NCBI GenBank assembly: GCA_003222245.1
Contig: QHVH01000016.1
Location: 1 to 64,000 of the forward strand
Direction: 5' to 3'
DNA length: 64,000 bases
Source: Blastocatellia bacterium AA13
GTDB taxonomy: Bacteria; Acidobacteriota; Blastocatellia; UBA7656
Shown: positions 37,418-47,700 of the stretch, one piece after another
Layout: every line of letters begins with the position of its first letter
Numbering within the stretch: the stretch's first letter is position 1
Made by a program: the position numbers and the translations under genes
Notes under the pieces: model-generated
Database searches by the model: none
Seen by the model: only the letters and a program-made list of their open reading frames with translations
What the model was told of the DNA's origin: nothing

Positions 37418-37807
37418 ATGAAACGTATTGCTACGTTCTCTTTTGCAGTTGCATTAATGATCAGCTTTTCTCTGATGCCTGTGGGTGCTGCCAATAGAAT
37501 CAAGCGCGACCAGGCGGCCGTCAGCTTTCCGGAGACCGTCAAGTTGCTCGGCGTTCTTCTGCGAGGCGACTACGTTATCGTCCACGATGAGGAAATGATG
37601 GCGTTGGGCGAGGCCTGCACCTACGTTTATACATCCGACTCCGGTCAGCCGGGGAAACTCGTCATCTCGTTCCACTGCGAACATCAGGAGCGCGAGAAGG
37701 TCAATAAATTCACAGTGCGATATATACCGAGGCGGGGCGCATTCGATTTACCGGAGGTGAAAGAATTTCAATTTGCCGGCGATGCGACGGCTCACCGCGT
37801 GCCGTAA
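37418..37807 (+). CDS. small exported uncharacterised protein
   Basis: 129 residues; AAGGAGGT sits seven bases before the ATG, a very good site. A signal peptide (MKRIATFSFAVALMISFSLMPVGA) precedes a basic beta-rich mature part with one Cys pair in GEACTYVYT and SFHCEHQE. No family is recognised. It is probably periplasmic. It is upstream of the YwiC-like gene but 145 bases away. Confidence 0.75.
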   Translation: MKRIATFSFAVALMISFSLMPVGAANRIKRDQAAVSFPETVKLLGVLLRGDYVIVHDEEMMALGEACTYVYTSDSGQPGKLVISFHCEHQEREKVNKFTVRYIPRRGAFDLPEVKEFQFAGDATAHRVP

Positions 37808-37847
37808 CGACGTCGACGAAGCACCTCGACCTCGACCTGTTTTGATC

Positions 37848-37918
37848 GGCGGCCGGCAAGACCGCCAGGGTTATTAAAAAAAACCCAGCGACATCCAGAG
37901 GCGCGACGGCCGGCCGCC
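37848..37918. repeat. 10-bp inverted repeat ahead of the YwiC-like gene
   Basis: GGCGGCCGGC (37848-37857) and GCCGGCCGCC (37909-37918) are exact inverted copies, 51 bases apart, with an A-rich block (TTATTAAAAAAAACC) between. The context could be regulatory; the GC bias makes coincidence possible. Confidence 0.35.
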
Positions 37919-37952
37919 AAACCCACCTTGTTACTCCTCAGGTTCACCTCAG

Positions 37953-38741
37953 ATGAGCGCGAGATCCAGGCTAAAACTTCCGAGAGAACATGGCGCCTGG
38001 GCAATGCTATTCGTTCCAATGGCGCTCGGCTTTTCGGTCGCCGGAACATTCAACGTCGCGTCGCTGCTGCTCATCGTGTCGGCCACGCTGTTCTTTATAT
38101 CCCGTGAATCGCTCGTTGTCTGGCTGCGTGCTCGAGCGAGAGGCAGGGATGCACGCGAAGCAAAACGGCTCTTGCTGATCTACCTGAGCGCCGCAACGAT
38201 CTTCGGCGCGCCGTTACTTCTTCACTACAGATTGTTCGCACTCGCGCCTCTTGCGATAAGCGCGATCGCAGTGGCCCTGATAAATACGAAGACAAGTCGG
38301 TTAGCACAGCGGACGGCGTTGGGTGAGAGCCTGGCAATAGCCGGACTGACGATAACCGCCCCGGCGGCATTTTATGCCGCGACCGGCAAATGGAGCGGTG
38401 TTGCCTGGCTGCTTTGGGCGTTATGCGCCATCTATTTCGCGAGCAGCATCTATTACGTCAAACTCAGAGTCGCCGATGTCCATGCGCGCGACGCTGCCGA
38501 ACGGATTGCGGCCCGGCGTGACTGCGCCGTTTACCACTTCCTTATGCTCGGCTTGTTAGCGGCGCTGGCGTTCACCGGTAATTTGCAATGGCTGGCGTTA
38601 GCCGCATTTGGTCCGGTGCTATTAAGATCGTTCGCGGAGTTGGCGCGGCCTGCATCAAAACTGAATCTAAAACGGGCGGGATTTCTTGAGATACTATATT
38701 CGCTAGTATTCCTCGTCTTCATCACACTCAACTTCCACTAG
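37953..38741 (+). CDS. YwiC-like membrane protein
   Basis: 262 residues with about eight membrane helices. The start is REHGAWAMLFVPMALGF, the YwiC signature as I know it, followed by SRESLVVWLRARARG. The function of the family is unknown. The ATG is at 37953, without a strong ribosome site. Confidence 0.8.
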   Translation: MSARSRLKLPREHGAWAMLFVPMALGFSVAGTFNVASLLLIVSATLFFISRESLVVWLRARARGRDAREAKRLLLIYLSAATIFGAPLLLHYRLFALAPLAISAIAVALINTKTSRLAQRTALGESLAIAGLTITAPAAFYAATGKWSGVAWLLWALCAIYFASSIYYVKLRVADVHARDAAERIAARRDCAVYHFLMLGLLAALAFTGNLQWLALAAFGPVLLRSFAELARPASKLNLKRAGFLEILYSLVFLVFITLNFH

Positions 38742-38839
38742 ATGCCGGGGGCTGCCGGCGGAAAAGGCGTCGCCCACTCCTTGGGTGGCCTGGCGCTGCC
38801 TGCTTGATTCAGGCGTGTAATCACCTGGTAAATCGGCGC

Positions 38840-39718
38840 TCACGACTTCTCCTGCTCTCTCCCACTGACACCTGCGCTCTTACACTTTACATGTTCTTTT
38901 AGCGCCTCGATCACCGGCAGGACGTGGTCGCGGTAACGAATTACTCTGTCATAGTAACCCGCGGTAACCTGCTGTTCGCCGTAGCTCTCATAGAAAGTCG
39001 GCAACTCGGGGGGTTCGACGTGTGCAAAAGGCTGAGCGATGGCACTGAAACGCTCAGTTCCGAACTGCTTCGCTTCGCGCTTCATCAAGGCGGCATCTAC
39101 TTCGCCGGATAGTTCGGTATAAGACCGGGCCGCTTGTAATTTTCGGGCCAGAGCCTCGTCGTCAAGTTGTAAGGTCACTGCATCTGGATTTATCTCACCG
39201 AGCTCGTTCATTAAGCAGAATTCAAAGTTGGCGATTCGCCGGCCGCGACCCTCAACAAGCGCGACTGCCGCGTCTATCACACACCGGCAGATGTCGTGAG
39301 CAGGGTTGTAGCCTTCAACCTTATCGCCGACTACGTAGTCAACGCGATTCGCCATAAGCGCGTGCGCGAGTTCTTCCGAAAGTCGCACGAATTTCTCTAC
39401 TTGACATTGAAGCAGCGCAGAATAAAACTCGCGATCCGCCAACCAACCGTAAATCGATCCTGGCCGGGCCAGCGCAACGGCGAGGATTCTACGCGTTGCC
39501 TCCAGCCTTGACGCCGCCGCTCTTCCAGAGCCGTCCGTCAATACGAAAACAGCAGGACGGGCGAATTCCAGCCACCCATGAACACGCAGCTCGTGGCCCG
39601 GATGCGCTATGACAAGCGCCGCTTTAGCACCGGCTTCGAATTGCAACAGGGCTCCGCTTTGCGTCAGAGCGGTGGGAATATTTGTATCGATTTTTTGAGT
39701 GTCTTTTAGACCGGGCAT
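38840..39718 (-). CDS. PIG-L/LmbE-like deacetylase with variant metal site
   Basis: 292 residues. The Rossmann-like start AALVIAHPGHELRVHGWLEF aligns with the PIG-L motif AHPDDE, but both aspartates are changed: AHPGHE. In MshB-type enzymes the first Asp is the general base and the second a zinc ligand. The third ligand appears as PAHDICR. Related proteins with AHPGHELRVH form a recurring subfamily, so the change is likely a real specialisation. The substrate (probably an N-acetyl sugar) is unknown. Confidence 0.75.
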   Translation of the reverse strand: MPGLKDTQKIDTNIPTALTQSGALLQFEAGAKAALVIAHPGHELRVHGWLEFARPAVFVLTDGSGRAAASRLEATRRILAVALARPGSIYGWLADREFYSALLQCQVEKFVRLSEELAHALMANRVDYVVGDKVEGYNPAHDICRCVIDAAVALVEGRGRRIANFEFCLMNELGEINPDAVTLQLDDEALARKLQAARSYTELSGEVDAALMKREAKQFGTERFSAIAQPFAHVEPPELPTFYESYGEQQVTAGYYDRVIRYRDHVLPVIEALKEHVKCKSAGVSGREQEKS

Positions 39719-39845
39719 CAGTTGAGTTCGCGGCGCAACCGGGCGTGGCGCGCCTTTGAAAGTCGATCGGCATTTAGTACATTAACTGGCTCGATCCAAA
39801 TCCTCAAACCTCCCAAAGAAGGCATTGAAATTTAAAGGAGCTTAG

Positions 39846-40829
39846 ATGAAACAAAGGCGACTCGGCGCGAATGGCCCGCTCCTCTCCGCTCTGGGCCTTG
39901 GCGCAATGGGAATGTCCCAGTCTTATGGCGTCAGGAATGATCCTGAATCCATCGCGACTATTCACCTTGCCCTTGATCGCGGCGTCAACTTTATTGATAC
40001 CGCTGATGTTTACGGTCAGGGAGACAACGAACGACTGGTCGGCGAGGCAATTAAAAAACGCAGGCAAGAAGTATTTCTGGCGACAAAGTTCGGCTTTGTG
40101 CTTGGCGTCGACAAGTTAATGATAAACGGCCGCCCCGAATACGCCCGCCAGGCATGCGACGCAAGCCTCAAACGGCTCGAAACGGATTTCATAGATTTAT
40201 ACTACCTGCATCGCGTCGATCCCGAAGTTCCAATAGATGAGACGGTAGGCGCGATGGCTGAGCTGGTTTCTCAAGGAAAGGTCCGCATGCTCGGGTTATC
40301 GGAGGTCTCACCTAAGACGTTGAAGCGCGCGCACGACATTCACCCGATAGCAGCTTTGCAGTCGGAGTATTCTCTATGGACCCGAGATGTCGAGCCTGAG
40401 ATACTCGCCGCGTGCCGCGAATTGGAAGTAGGGTTTGTGCCGTTTAGCCCGCTGGGCCGAGGCTTTCTGAGCGGCTCGATTACCGATACCGGCGAGCTTC
40501 CTGATAATGACGCCCGTCGCGCAAATCCGCGTTTCCAGGGCGAGAATCTCTCGCGTAATCTGGAACTCGTCCAGCGGATCGAAGAGCTCGCCAGGGAAAG
40601 GGGCTGTACGGCCGCTCAATTGGCCATCGCCTGGGTTCTGTCGCGCGGAGATGATGTGATCCCAATACCCGGTACGAAGCGAAGAAAATACCTGGAAGAA
40701 AATATCGCCGCGATCGATATTGAATTGACGCCGGATGATCTGGCTCGCATCGACGAAATCGCGCCGCCGGATGTCGCCTCCGGCGCACGATATGCGGACG
40801 ATGCGATGAGACTTGTTGATAGGGACTAA
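39846..40829 (+). CDS. aldo/keto reductase
   Basis: 327 residues; AAAGGAG precedes the ATG. The catalytic Tyr lies in [12 protein letters not shown], Lys in LATKFGF and His in LYYLHRVDP, with [17 protein letters not shown] near the NADPH-binding end. It reduces carbonyls with NADPH. No neighbour explains its substrate. Confidence 0.92.
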   Translation: MKQRRLGANGPLLSALGLGAMGMSQSYGVRNDPESIATIHLALDRGVNFIDTADVYGQGDNERLVGEAIKKRRQEVFLATKFGFVLGVDKLMINGRPEYARQACDASLKRLETDFIDLYYLHRVDPEVPIDETVGAMAELVSQGKVRMLGLSEVSPKTLKRAHDIHPIAALQSEYSLWTRDVEPEILAACRELEVGFVPFSPLGRGFLSGSITDTGELPDNDARRANPRFQGENLSRNLELVQRIEELARERGCTAAQLAIAWVLSRGDDVIPIPGTKRRKYLEENIAAIDIELTPDDLARIDEIAPPDVASGARYADDAMRLVDRD

Positions 40830-40834
40830 GGCCG

Positions 40835-41617
40835 TCAGGACCGAGATGCGATTACGATGTCCTGGTAGCTGAGAAAACTTCGTCGTCCGCACCACGCCCC
40901 GTATTGGATAGGCGGCCTGATTCGCAGGCCGCTTCTTTCCATCAAGCTCATAAAGTTCTCTTCGTCGTGAAACACGGTGATCTCAGGTGAGTCTTTGCTG
41001 ATGACGCTGTATGGGCCTGCTTTCAACCTCGGATAAAGCCGCGAAAGACCTTCGGAGAGATAGCCGTTGGATTCGTCGTTCAGCAAGAAGGCAGTCATAA
41101 GGCATCGCCCGCCATTGCGAAGCACCCTCGCGATTTCGGATAAGTAATTAGCGACTCCGTCGGGAAGCATATGAGTGAATACGGAGGCAAGAAAAACAAA
41201 GTCGAAGGTCTCATCCTCATAGGGGAATCGAATCTCTTCAGGGTTCGCTCGGCCGGCGGGGTTGTACATTGAGTTGTTAACGTCGATCAGCTTGAATTCA
41301 AAGTTGGGATACCTGCTCGATATGCGCCGGCGGCACCACTCGATTCCGTTCGGAACTATGTCAAAGCCTTCATACGAGCCTTCTTTGGAAAGATATTGAG
41401 TAAGCGGCACAGCCAGTCGCCCGATACCGCAGCCGACATCCAACACGCGCTCGTCGGGCCGAAGATCGCAAAGACTCATGAAGTAATTCAGAAACTCCTG
41501 ACCTACGGCGACGAAATTCCCCCGGCCAACATAGATCAGCTTACGGGGAGGCGCCATCTCCCGAACCGCAAGAGGAGGACGTTCCGTCAGACGCCGAATG
41601 CGCTGTAAAAGACTAAT
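40835..41617 (-). CDS. class I SAM-dependent methyltransferase (possible ATT start)
   Basis: 240 residues from the ATG at 41557, but the frame stays open upstream with plausible sequence (LLQRIRRLTERPPLAVREM) back to an ATT at 41617, five bases after a perfect GGGAGG. No ATG, GTG or TTG in this frame is better placed, so initiation at ATT (as in infC) giving 260 residues is a real option. SAM site: RVLDVGCGIGRLAVPLTQ, GFDIVPNG, then VFLASVFTHML. Methyl acceptor unknown. Confidence 0.82.
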   Translation of the reverse strand: MSLLQRIRRLTERPPLAVREMAPPRKLIYVGRGNFVAVGQEFLNYFMSLCDLRPDERVLDVGCGIGRLAVPLTQYLSKEGSYEGFDIVPNGIEWCRRRISSRYPNFEFKLIDVNNSMYNPAGRANPEEIRFPYEDETFDFVFLASVFTHMLPDGVANYLSEIARVLRNGGRCLMTAFLLNDESNGYLSEGLSRLYPRLKAGPYSVISKDSPEITVFHDEENFMSLMERSGLRIRPPIQYGAWCGRRSFLSYQDIVIASRS

Positions 41618-41666
41618 CGCTTCCTCCCTTAAGATAGAATCTGTTCATCGTGTTCATTGACTATGT

Positions 41667-43637
41667 CTATCTGATCTCCCTCAACAACACATCGCGGTAA
41701 TACGACGCCGGGATGCGGCCCTGCTTCATAACCGAGAGATGAAATGTCTTGGTAGAGAATCGACCTCCTGCTTTCTCGGCGGCCTCCGCTCGAAGAGCCG
41801 CGATCTGATCCTTACCCAGCCGATACGTGATAGCTTGTGTCGGCCACTTCGAATATCGAAATATAGCGCGCTCGGCAGACCCGCAGCTCGCGCGTTTCCC
41901 CGGATCCTTCAATGCCTCTCGGTCATCGCAGGAACCCGGCAAGAAGTCGACGATCCGCGAAAAGAGATCGACCGCCTGATTGTACCTCAGCCTTCCGGTA
42001 TGAATACCCGTGTCGATTCGGACCCGAAGATCTCTATATAGCTTGCCCTTGAGCTGATAAAGCCGTTCTTCCGGAGTATAGAACCCGGCCGGCGCCCCGG
42101 ACTGAGGCTCCGCCATCAACGCTTCCGCATACAACGCCCAACCCTCAGCGGCCGGTGAGTCCTGCCACATCGAAGACGAATCCTCCGCGGCGCCGGGAGT
42201 CAGCCACCGAAGCGGAGAAATCTCGCTTCGATATTCGGTCATCGTCTTGTAATGCCAGTCGTGGCCGGGGAAGCCCTCGTGGGCGGCAAGATCGGCAAGC
42301 GCCGCGCGATTGTGCGCCTTGAGCGCTGCCGGATCGTTCCCGGTCGGAGTTACATAGAAGCGGCCTACTCCACCTGGTTTTAGTGGAGGCGCCGGACCGT
42401 AAGCCGCTCCGTCTATCGAAGCTCGAAGGGGCGGCGGTGTTTCAACCACCTCGAGCCTATAATCCGCGGGCACGTCGAAGAGGCCCGTCTTGCGCGCGTA
42501 ATCCACCAGACGATTCGCCGCGTCTTTATACCATTCGATCATTTCATTGTCGGAACGCGGAGAGTCTTTCGACAGCTCCTGAAAAATGCGGCGCACGGCT
42601 GAATCACCGTCGTCCGGCAGCTTCCATCCGTGATCGCGGCCGATCTCACGCGCCAACTCGACCATTTGCTTCCTGGTCTGTTCGACTATCGGGAGCGATT
42701 CAGAATAGAGTTCCGCCGCCGTTTTTCTGACTCCGAGATTGTTGCGGAGCGCCCAGTTATATTCGCTTTCGCCCATGACAAAGCGCTCACCGCGAAAACG
42801 AGGCTTAACCGACTCCTCGCCGTTCAATGTCGCGTTCTGAAAGAACGTATTCGCTACGAACTCACGTAAATCGCGATAGGCTCCGGCAGCCTGTTTCGAA
42901 GCCTCAATGACCGATCTGAGCAATGCTTCTCGATCGGGGCCGGAGATCCGCTCGGAGGCCAATGCCGGCAATGTATTCTCGAAATAGTTAGCGTCGGCTT
43001 CCGTCGCGTCGAGCCCGTTGCGGCGAAGCATTCGCCAATCGGGCGTATTGTTTGCCCCAATTCCGCTCAGAAGCTGTTTCTCAGTCACGAGCACGTATGC
43101 CGGAATGGTCTTCAGCCTTGCCTCGACGAGAGACCATTCTTCGGATTTACCGTAGGCTTTCTCCCCAGTTGCCGGAGCCATCGCCTGCAATTGCCAATCG
43201 ACGGCCTTGAACGGTTCGTCGGTGTAAGTATCCAGGGCGCGCTCCTGGTATCGCCTCGCTCGATGGAGATGCAGTTGAAACCGTATTTGGGCGATCGCGA
43301 CTTCACGATCGATTGCATTGGTGGATGACAGATTGCCTGGGCTGATTCGCTCAAGCGACCGCAAGGTTCGGCTCAACCATCGATCTTCCGCGGCGATCGC
43401 ATGCGGAGAATGATCTCGCAGTCGTCCGTCCGCTTCGGTCAATGAGGGATCGACACCGGCTCCGCCGCGATAAGTACTGACCGAAGGATTGCGGCGCAGG
43501 AATTCAACTACGTATGAATCCAGCAAGCGCTTGAACGCCGCGTCGCGGCGATCGGATAGTCTCTTTGGAGCCGAAGCAGCCGCTTGTGTGGAGAACATAA
43601 TTGCCGCGGCGACGGCAATGGCGGCGGTCTTTTTCAT
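41667..43637 (-). CDS. exported DUF885 family protein
   Basis: 656 residues with a signal peptide (KKTAAIAVAAAIMFSTQAAAS). The DUF885 metal site HEGFPGHDW is present (about 455), with the flanking AALADLAA and the C-terminal LGKDQI...LRAEA typical of the family. DUF885 proteins resemble M32-type carboxypeptidases and are taken as zinc peptidases. It is probably periplasmic. Confidence 0.85.
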   Translation of the reverse strand: MKKTAAIAVAAAIMFSTQAAASAPKRLSDRRDAAFKRLLDSYVVEFLRRNPSVSTYRGGAGVDPSLTEADGRLRDHSPHAIAAEDRWLSRTLRSLERISPGNLSSTNAIDREVAIAQIRFQLHLHRARRYQERALDTYTDEPFKAVDWQLQAMAPATGEKAYGKSEEWSLVEARLKTIPAYVLVTEKQLLSGIGANNTPDWRMLRRNGLDATEADANYFENTLPALASERISGPDREALLRSVIEASKQAAGAYRDLREFVANTFFQNATLNGEESVKPRFRGERFVMGESEYNWALRNNLGVRKTAAELYSESLPIVEQTRKQMVELAREIGRDHGWKLPDDGDSAVRRIFQELSKDSPRSDNEMIEWYKDAANRLVDYARKTGLFDVPADYRLEVVETPPPLRASIDGAAYGPAPPLKPGGVGRFYVTPTGNDPAALKAHNRAALADLAAHEGFPGHDWHYKTMTEYRSEISPLRWLTPGAAEDSSSMWQDSPAAEGWALYAEALMAEPQSGAPAGFYTPEERLYQLKGKLYRDLRVRIDTGIHTGRLRYNQAVDLFSRIVDFLPGSCDDREALKDPGKRASCGSAERAIFRYSKWPTQAITYRLGKDQIAALRAEAAEKAGGRFSTKTFHLSVMKQGRIPASYYRDVLLREIR

Positions 43638-43696
43638 ATAGCGTGTTGTACTGCTGATTCAATCTTAGTGCAACAGTAAGTACCGGATTGCGGGAA

Positions 43697-43725
43697 TTGT
43701 TCAGGCGTTTCCCAGACCGTATAAT
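43697..43725 (+). promoter_or_regulatory. sigma-70 promoter of the LolA-fold-like gene
   Basis: TTGTTC (43697-43702), exactly 17 bases, then TATAAT (43720-43725), with AGGAGG and the GTG start following within 25 bases. The leader is therefore very short. Confidence 0.75.
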
Positions 43726-43745
43726 CAACCGTCACAGGAGGGCTC

Positions 43746-44534
43746 GTGATTATAAGCAAATCAGGACTTACGGCATTAATGATGATAACGCTTTGTGCCG
43801 GCGTTGCGGGGGCCGCGCATCAGGACGAGGAAAATGACCCGGCGAAAGCGGCCGCGGTTATTCAAAACGCGATCAAAGCCCGCGGGGGCGATTCTTATCT
43901 CAAGATCAAATCGATTGTAAGCCGCGGCGAGTACACCCCATTCGTAAAGGGCGTTTCCTCCTTGCCGGATTCGTTCGTCGATTACATCGTCTACCCCGAC
44001 CACGAGCGGACGGAGTTTGGCAAGGGCGGCCATAAGATGATCCAGACAAACAGCGGCGACACGGGATGGATATATGACGCCGCTCAGAAAATGATCCGGG
44101 ATCAGAAGGAGGATCAGGTCAAGCGATGGCAGCAGGGAATACGCTACGATCTTGACAACTTGCTCAGGCGAGGATGGCGGGAGCAGGGCGCAAAGCTGGT
44201 TTATCTCGGCCGGCGCGAACCCTGGAAAAACACATTTTCCGAAGCGGTTCGAATCGACTTCGCCGACGGCGGAAGCGCTACGCTGCATTTCGACGCCCGA
44301 ACAAAACTGCCGCTCATGAACGAGTACAAGCTGGTCGGCGAAGAAGGCCGCACGAGCGAACAGGTCCGCTATTATCAGTGGAATGATATTGCGGGCGTCA
44401 TGTTTCCGAGAATTCAGGACAGCTACAGCGAAGGAAAGCAAACTACTCGAACCTACTTCGAATCGGTGAGTCCGACTGAACAGATCAGCGATAAGCTATT
44501 CGCCAAACCTGCCGGCGTTAAAGACGTGAAATGA
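43746..44534 (+). CDS. exported protein, probable LolA-like fold
   Basis: 262 residues from GTG 43746 (AGGAGG upstream). A signal peptide is followed by a beta-rich protein that resembles the outer-membrane-lipoprotein-sorting fold: RGGDSYLKIKSIVSRGEY, then WIYDAAQKM, then DARTKLPLMNEYK and YYQWNDIAGVMFP. In many bacteria such proteins are not LolA itself but lipoprotein or lipid carriers in the periplasm. No lipobox is seen. Confidence 0.75.
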   Translation: MIISKSGLTALMMITLCAGVAGAAHQDEENDPAKAAAVIQNAIKARGGDSYLKIKSIVSRGEYTPFVKGVSSLPDSFVDYIVYPDHERTEFGKGGHKMIQTNSGDTGWIYDAAQKMIRDQKEDQVKRWQQGIRYDLDNLLRRGWREQGAKLVYLGRREPWKNTFSEAVRIDFADGGSATLHFDARTKLPLMNEYKLVGEEGRTSEQVRYYQWNDIAGVMFPRIQDSYSEGKQTTRTYFESVSPTEQISDKLFAKPAGVKDVK

Positions 44535-44784
44535 TTTGACGACGACTTCGCGGCGGAGATTGCCGCCTGCGTATGCTGTAGAATCGCCGTTGTGTTCGGT
44601 AACCCAGCGCTTGATCACGCAACTTCCGGCGATTCTCAGGCGTCGAAGGAGGCCTGCTCCCGCGATATTTTTGATTGGATGGTAATAACCCAATCAAAAC
44701 AAGAAGAGCGAGCGCACGTCCCTCCCACAAATTACTCGCGTCCACTCACACCGAACTGCGAATGCTGAACTCAACGCTCCGTCT

Positions 44785-47700
44785 TCAAGGCTTCACATAA
44801 GTCATAGTATTCGACACCAGGCCGCCAGGATTCCTCACCTGAATCGTAACCTGTTGTCCTGAAGGAATGTCGCGCAGAGCCTTCTTGCAAATAAGATCAG
44901 TGGAAGGGCTCGAATCGTCGTTGCGGGTTACCTGATCAACGCCGTTCATCATCACGACTGCTCCGCCTTCAAAACCTGTCCCGGAGACGAAGAGCTTCTT
45001 GATCCCTTTCGAAGAGATGCTGCTGATGTGCGGCCCTTCCTGGCTCACGATTAAGCTGTACACGCCTGCCGGAGAGCTGAAGAAATTGCTTACCATTATT
45101 CGAAGAGTCTGTCCGGCCGCGGCGTTTACGCTGAGCAATGACGCGTGAACTCCCGCGCATCCGCTTCCCAGGGCGGCTTCGTCATTGCACGCATCGGAAG
45201 CGACTACTGCATAGGGTCCGCATGCAGGCCCGGTCCAAACCGAGATAACCGTATCGACAATGGAGCCGCAAGTCGAGAACTGATATGTGCCCGAATTCGT
45301 CGGAGTGAACTCGAACCAAATCGAATTTCCACGACCGGTTCCAGAACCGACGCACGGCGGCTGCGGATCCGATGTTTGAGTCGTAGCCACCTCGATGTTC
45401 ATTTGAGAAGTGAACGGGAATGGCCCGTTCGGCGGAATTGTCATTGGAGTGCCGCAACTGTCGGCGGGCTCGCTAACGGTAATATTGATCGTCGATGCCG
45501 CCAGCGCGCCGTGGCTGTCTCTAGCGGTCAAAGTCACGGGAAAGACACCGGCGTTACGAAAGATATGAGAGACCGTGCTCTGTCCCAACGGAGCCGGAAT
45601 CGTCTGCCATCCATCTGGAAAAACCCATTGCCCGTTTATCGTATCGCCGTTGTCAGGATCGCTTATAGTACCGGTGAATCCGACTGTAGCGCCCCTGTTG
45701 ATAGTCATAGCCGCGATCGGCAGTAAGATCGACGCCTGAGGAGGATTATTTCCAGTTGGCGGTACTTGAAGCTCCCAGATGCCTCGTCCGTGAGTGCCTA
45801 CGCGCAGGATTGAGCCATCATCGAGAATTCTCAAATCGTGCACTGAGGAGCTTGGAAGACCGTTGCCGAACTTCAACCAGCTTCCGCCTCGATCCGTCGA
45901 ACGATACACGCCCACGTCCGTGCCACAGTACAGCACCGTGGGATCCGTAGGATCGACCCTCACGACCTGCGTCGAAAAGGCGGGTAATCCGTTTGAGCGG
46001 GCTGTCCAGGAAGCGCCTCCATTGGTCGTCTGAAACACGCCGGGTCCAGTCGTTCCGGAAATCGCCGCGTAGGCTACGAGTGAATTGCTGTAATCCGTTT
46101 CGACATTGTTGATGCCGCGATTAGTAGGAAGGCCGCTTGAGGCATTAACCCAGGTAGAGCCTCCATCACTCGATCGAAATACGTTGGCGCCCTTCGCCGT
46201 CAAGATCACTGAATTGTCGCCGCGATTGACCGCAATTGCGCTGATTGAGATCGTCTGCCAGGCCGATCCGTCAGTAGTGGTGGTCGGCAGCGGAGCCCAG
46301 CTATCTCCGGCATCGGTTGTTCGCCATACCCTGGTAGTGCCGCCATAGACAATCCACGGCATCTTCGGATCGATGGTGAGAATCGAGAGAAACGGACCGC
46401 CTTCGCCGCTCGCATAGGGCGGCGTAATCTCAAAGAAGCGAGGCTGTCCCGACGGGCCCGATTCCTTGGTTCGAAATATCCTCTCACCTTGAACCGTGCC
46501 GTATGCAATAGACGGAACGAGCGTATTGAATCCACATTCAAAGCCGTCTCCGCCGACCACCGGCGTCCAGAGGCTTCCTCCGGCATCGCCGCGCCTGCTG
46601 GTACCGTTATCTTGGGTTCCCCCGATGACCCGGTTTCTATTCACGGGATCGTTGAACAGAGCGTAGTACTGTCTTGTGACCAGGCCTGCCGTGTGATCCG
46701 CCGCTGTTTGTCCGTTGTCGGGCGACGACCAGACGCCGCCGTCATTCGCGATGTAGAGCCGCGATCCCTGATACCGCAGATCGTGAACGTCGACATGCGG
46801 CGCCGTAGAGGTCGACGAGAACGGAGCCGACTGCCAACTCGAGCCTCCGTCGGTCGACCTTATGTAGCCGACTCCGGCGGCAATGACCACGTTCTCGTTT
46901 GTTGGAGACACAACGAGGGTGTTGTCGTACCATCCCTGGGTTCCAAGGAAATGACTGATGCTGCGATTTGAATTGGCCGCTATCGCACTGAGATCGATCC
47001 AGCTATCGCCGCCGTTGGTCGTCTTATAGATATGCGAAACTTCGTCGTTTGTGCTTGCATCCAGAGTCGAGGAGTTGAGGTAGAGAACCGACGGGTTCGA
47101 CGGGCTAATGGCCAGCGCCATTCGATTGACCTCGGCCGTTTGAGTCGAGGCCGGAATGCCGGAGCTCTTTTCGATCCACGTAGATCCGCCGTCGGTCGAT
47201 TTGAGAACACGAGGCGAAGCAAAGCTGCAGTTGCCCGCCCTTGCGCACCAGGCGAATGCGTCCCAGGTTGCGGCATAAAGAATCTGCGAGTTCGTCGGAT
47301 GCCTCACGATGTCGCTGACCTCGCGGTAGGTAGCTTGATTAATGACGGATGTGAAATTAGCGCCCCCGTCCGTGGATCGAAATGCTCCGCGGTTCGTTGC
47401 GACGACCAGATCGTTGGCGTTGTTCGGATTCACCGAGATTCGGAAAAACTGCGTAGCCAGCACGGATGAGGGCAGAATCCAGTTGGCGCCTCCATCGGTT
47501 GACTTCAAAAACCCGATTCCCGGTATGAAGTCGATCGCCAATCCGCCTTCGCCGCTTCCCAAATAAACGACATCGGGGTTTGAAGGTGCGATGGCGATAG
47601 CTCCGACCGAGAGATCATTGAGTGAGTCGGTGAGCGGAACCCAACTACTTCCCGCGTCTGTAGACTTCCAGACGCCTCCGCCGGCTGTCCCGATTAGCAA

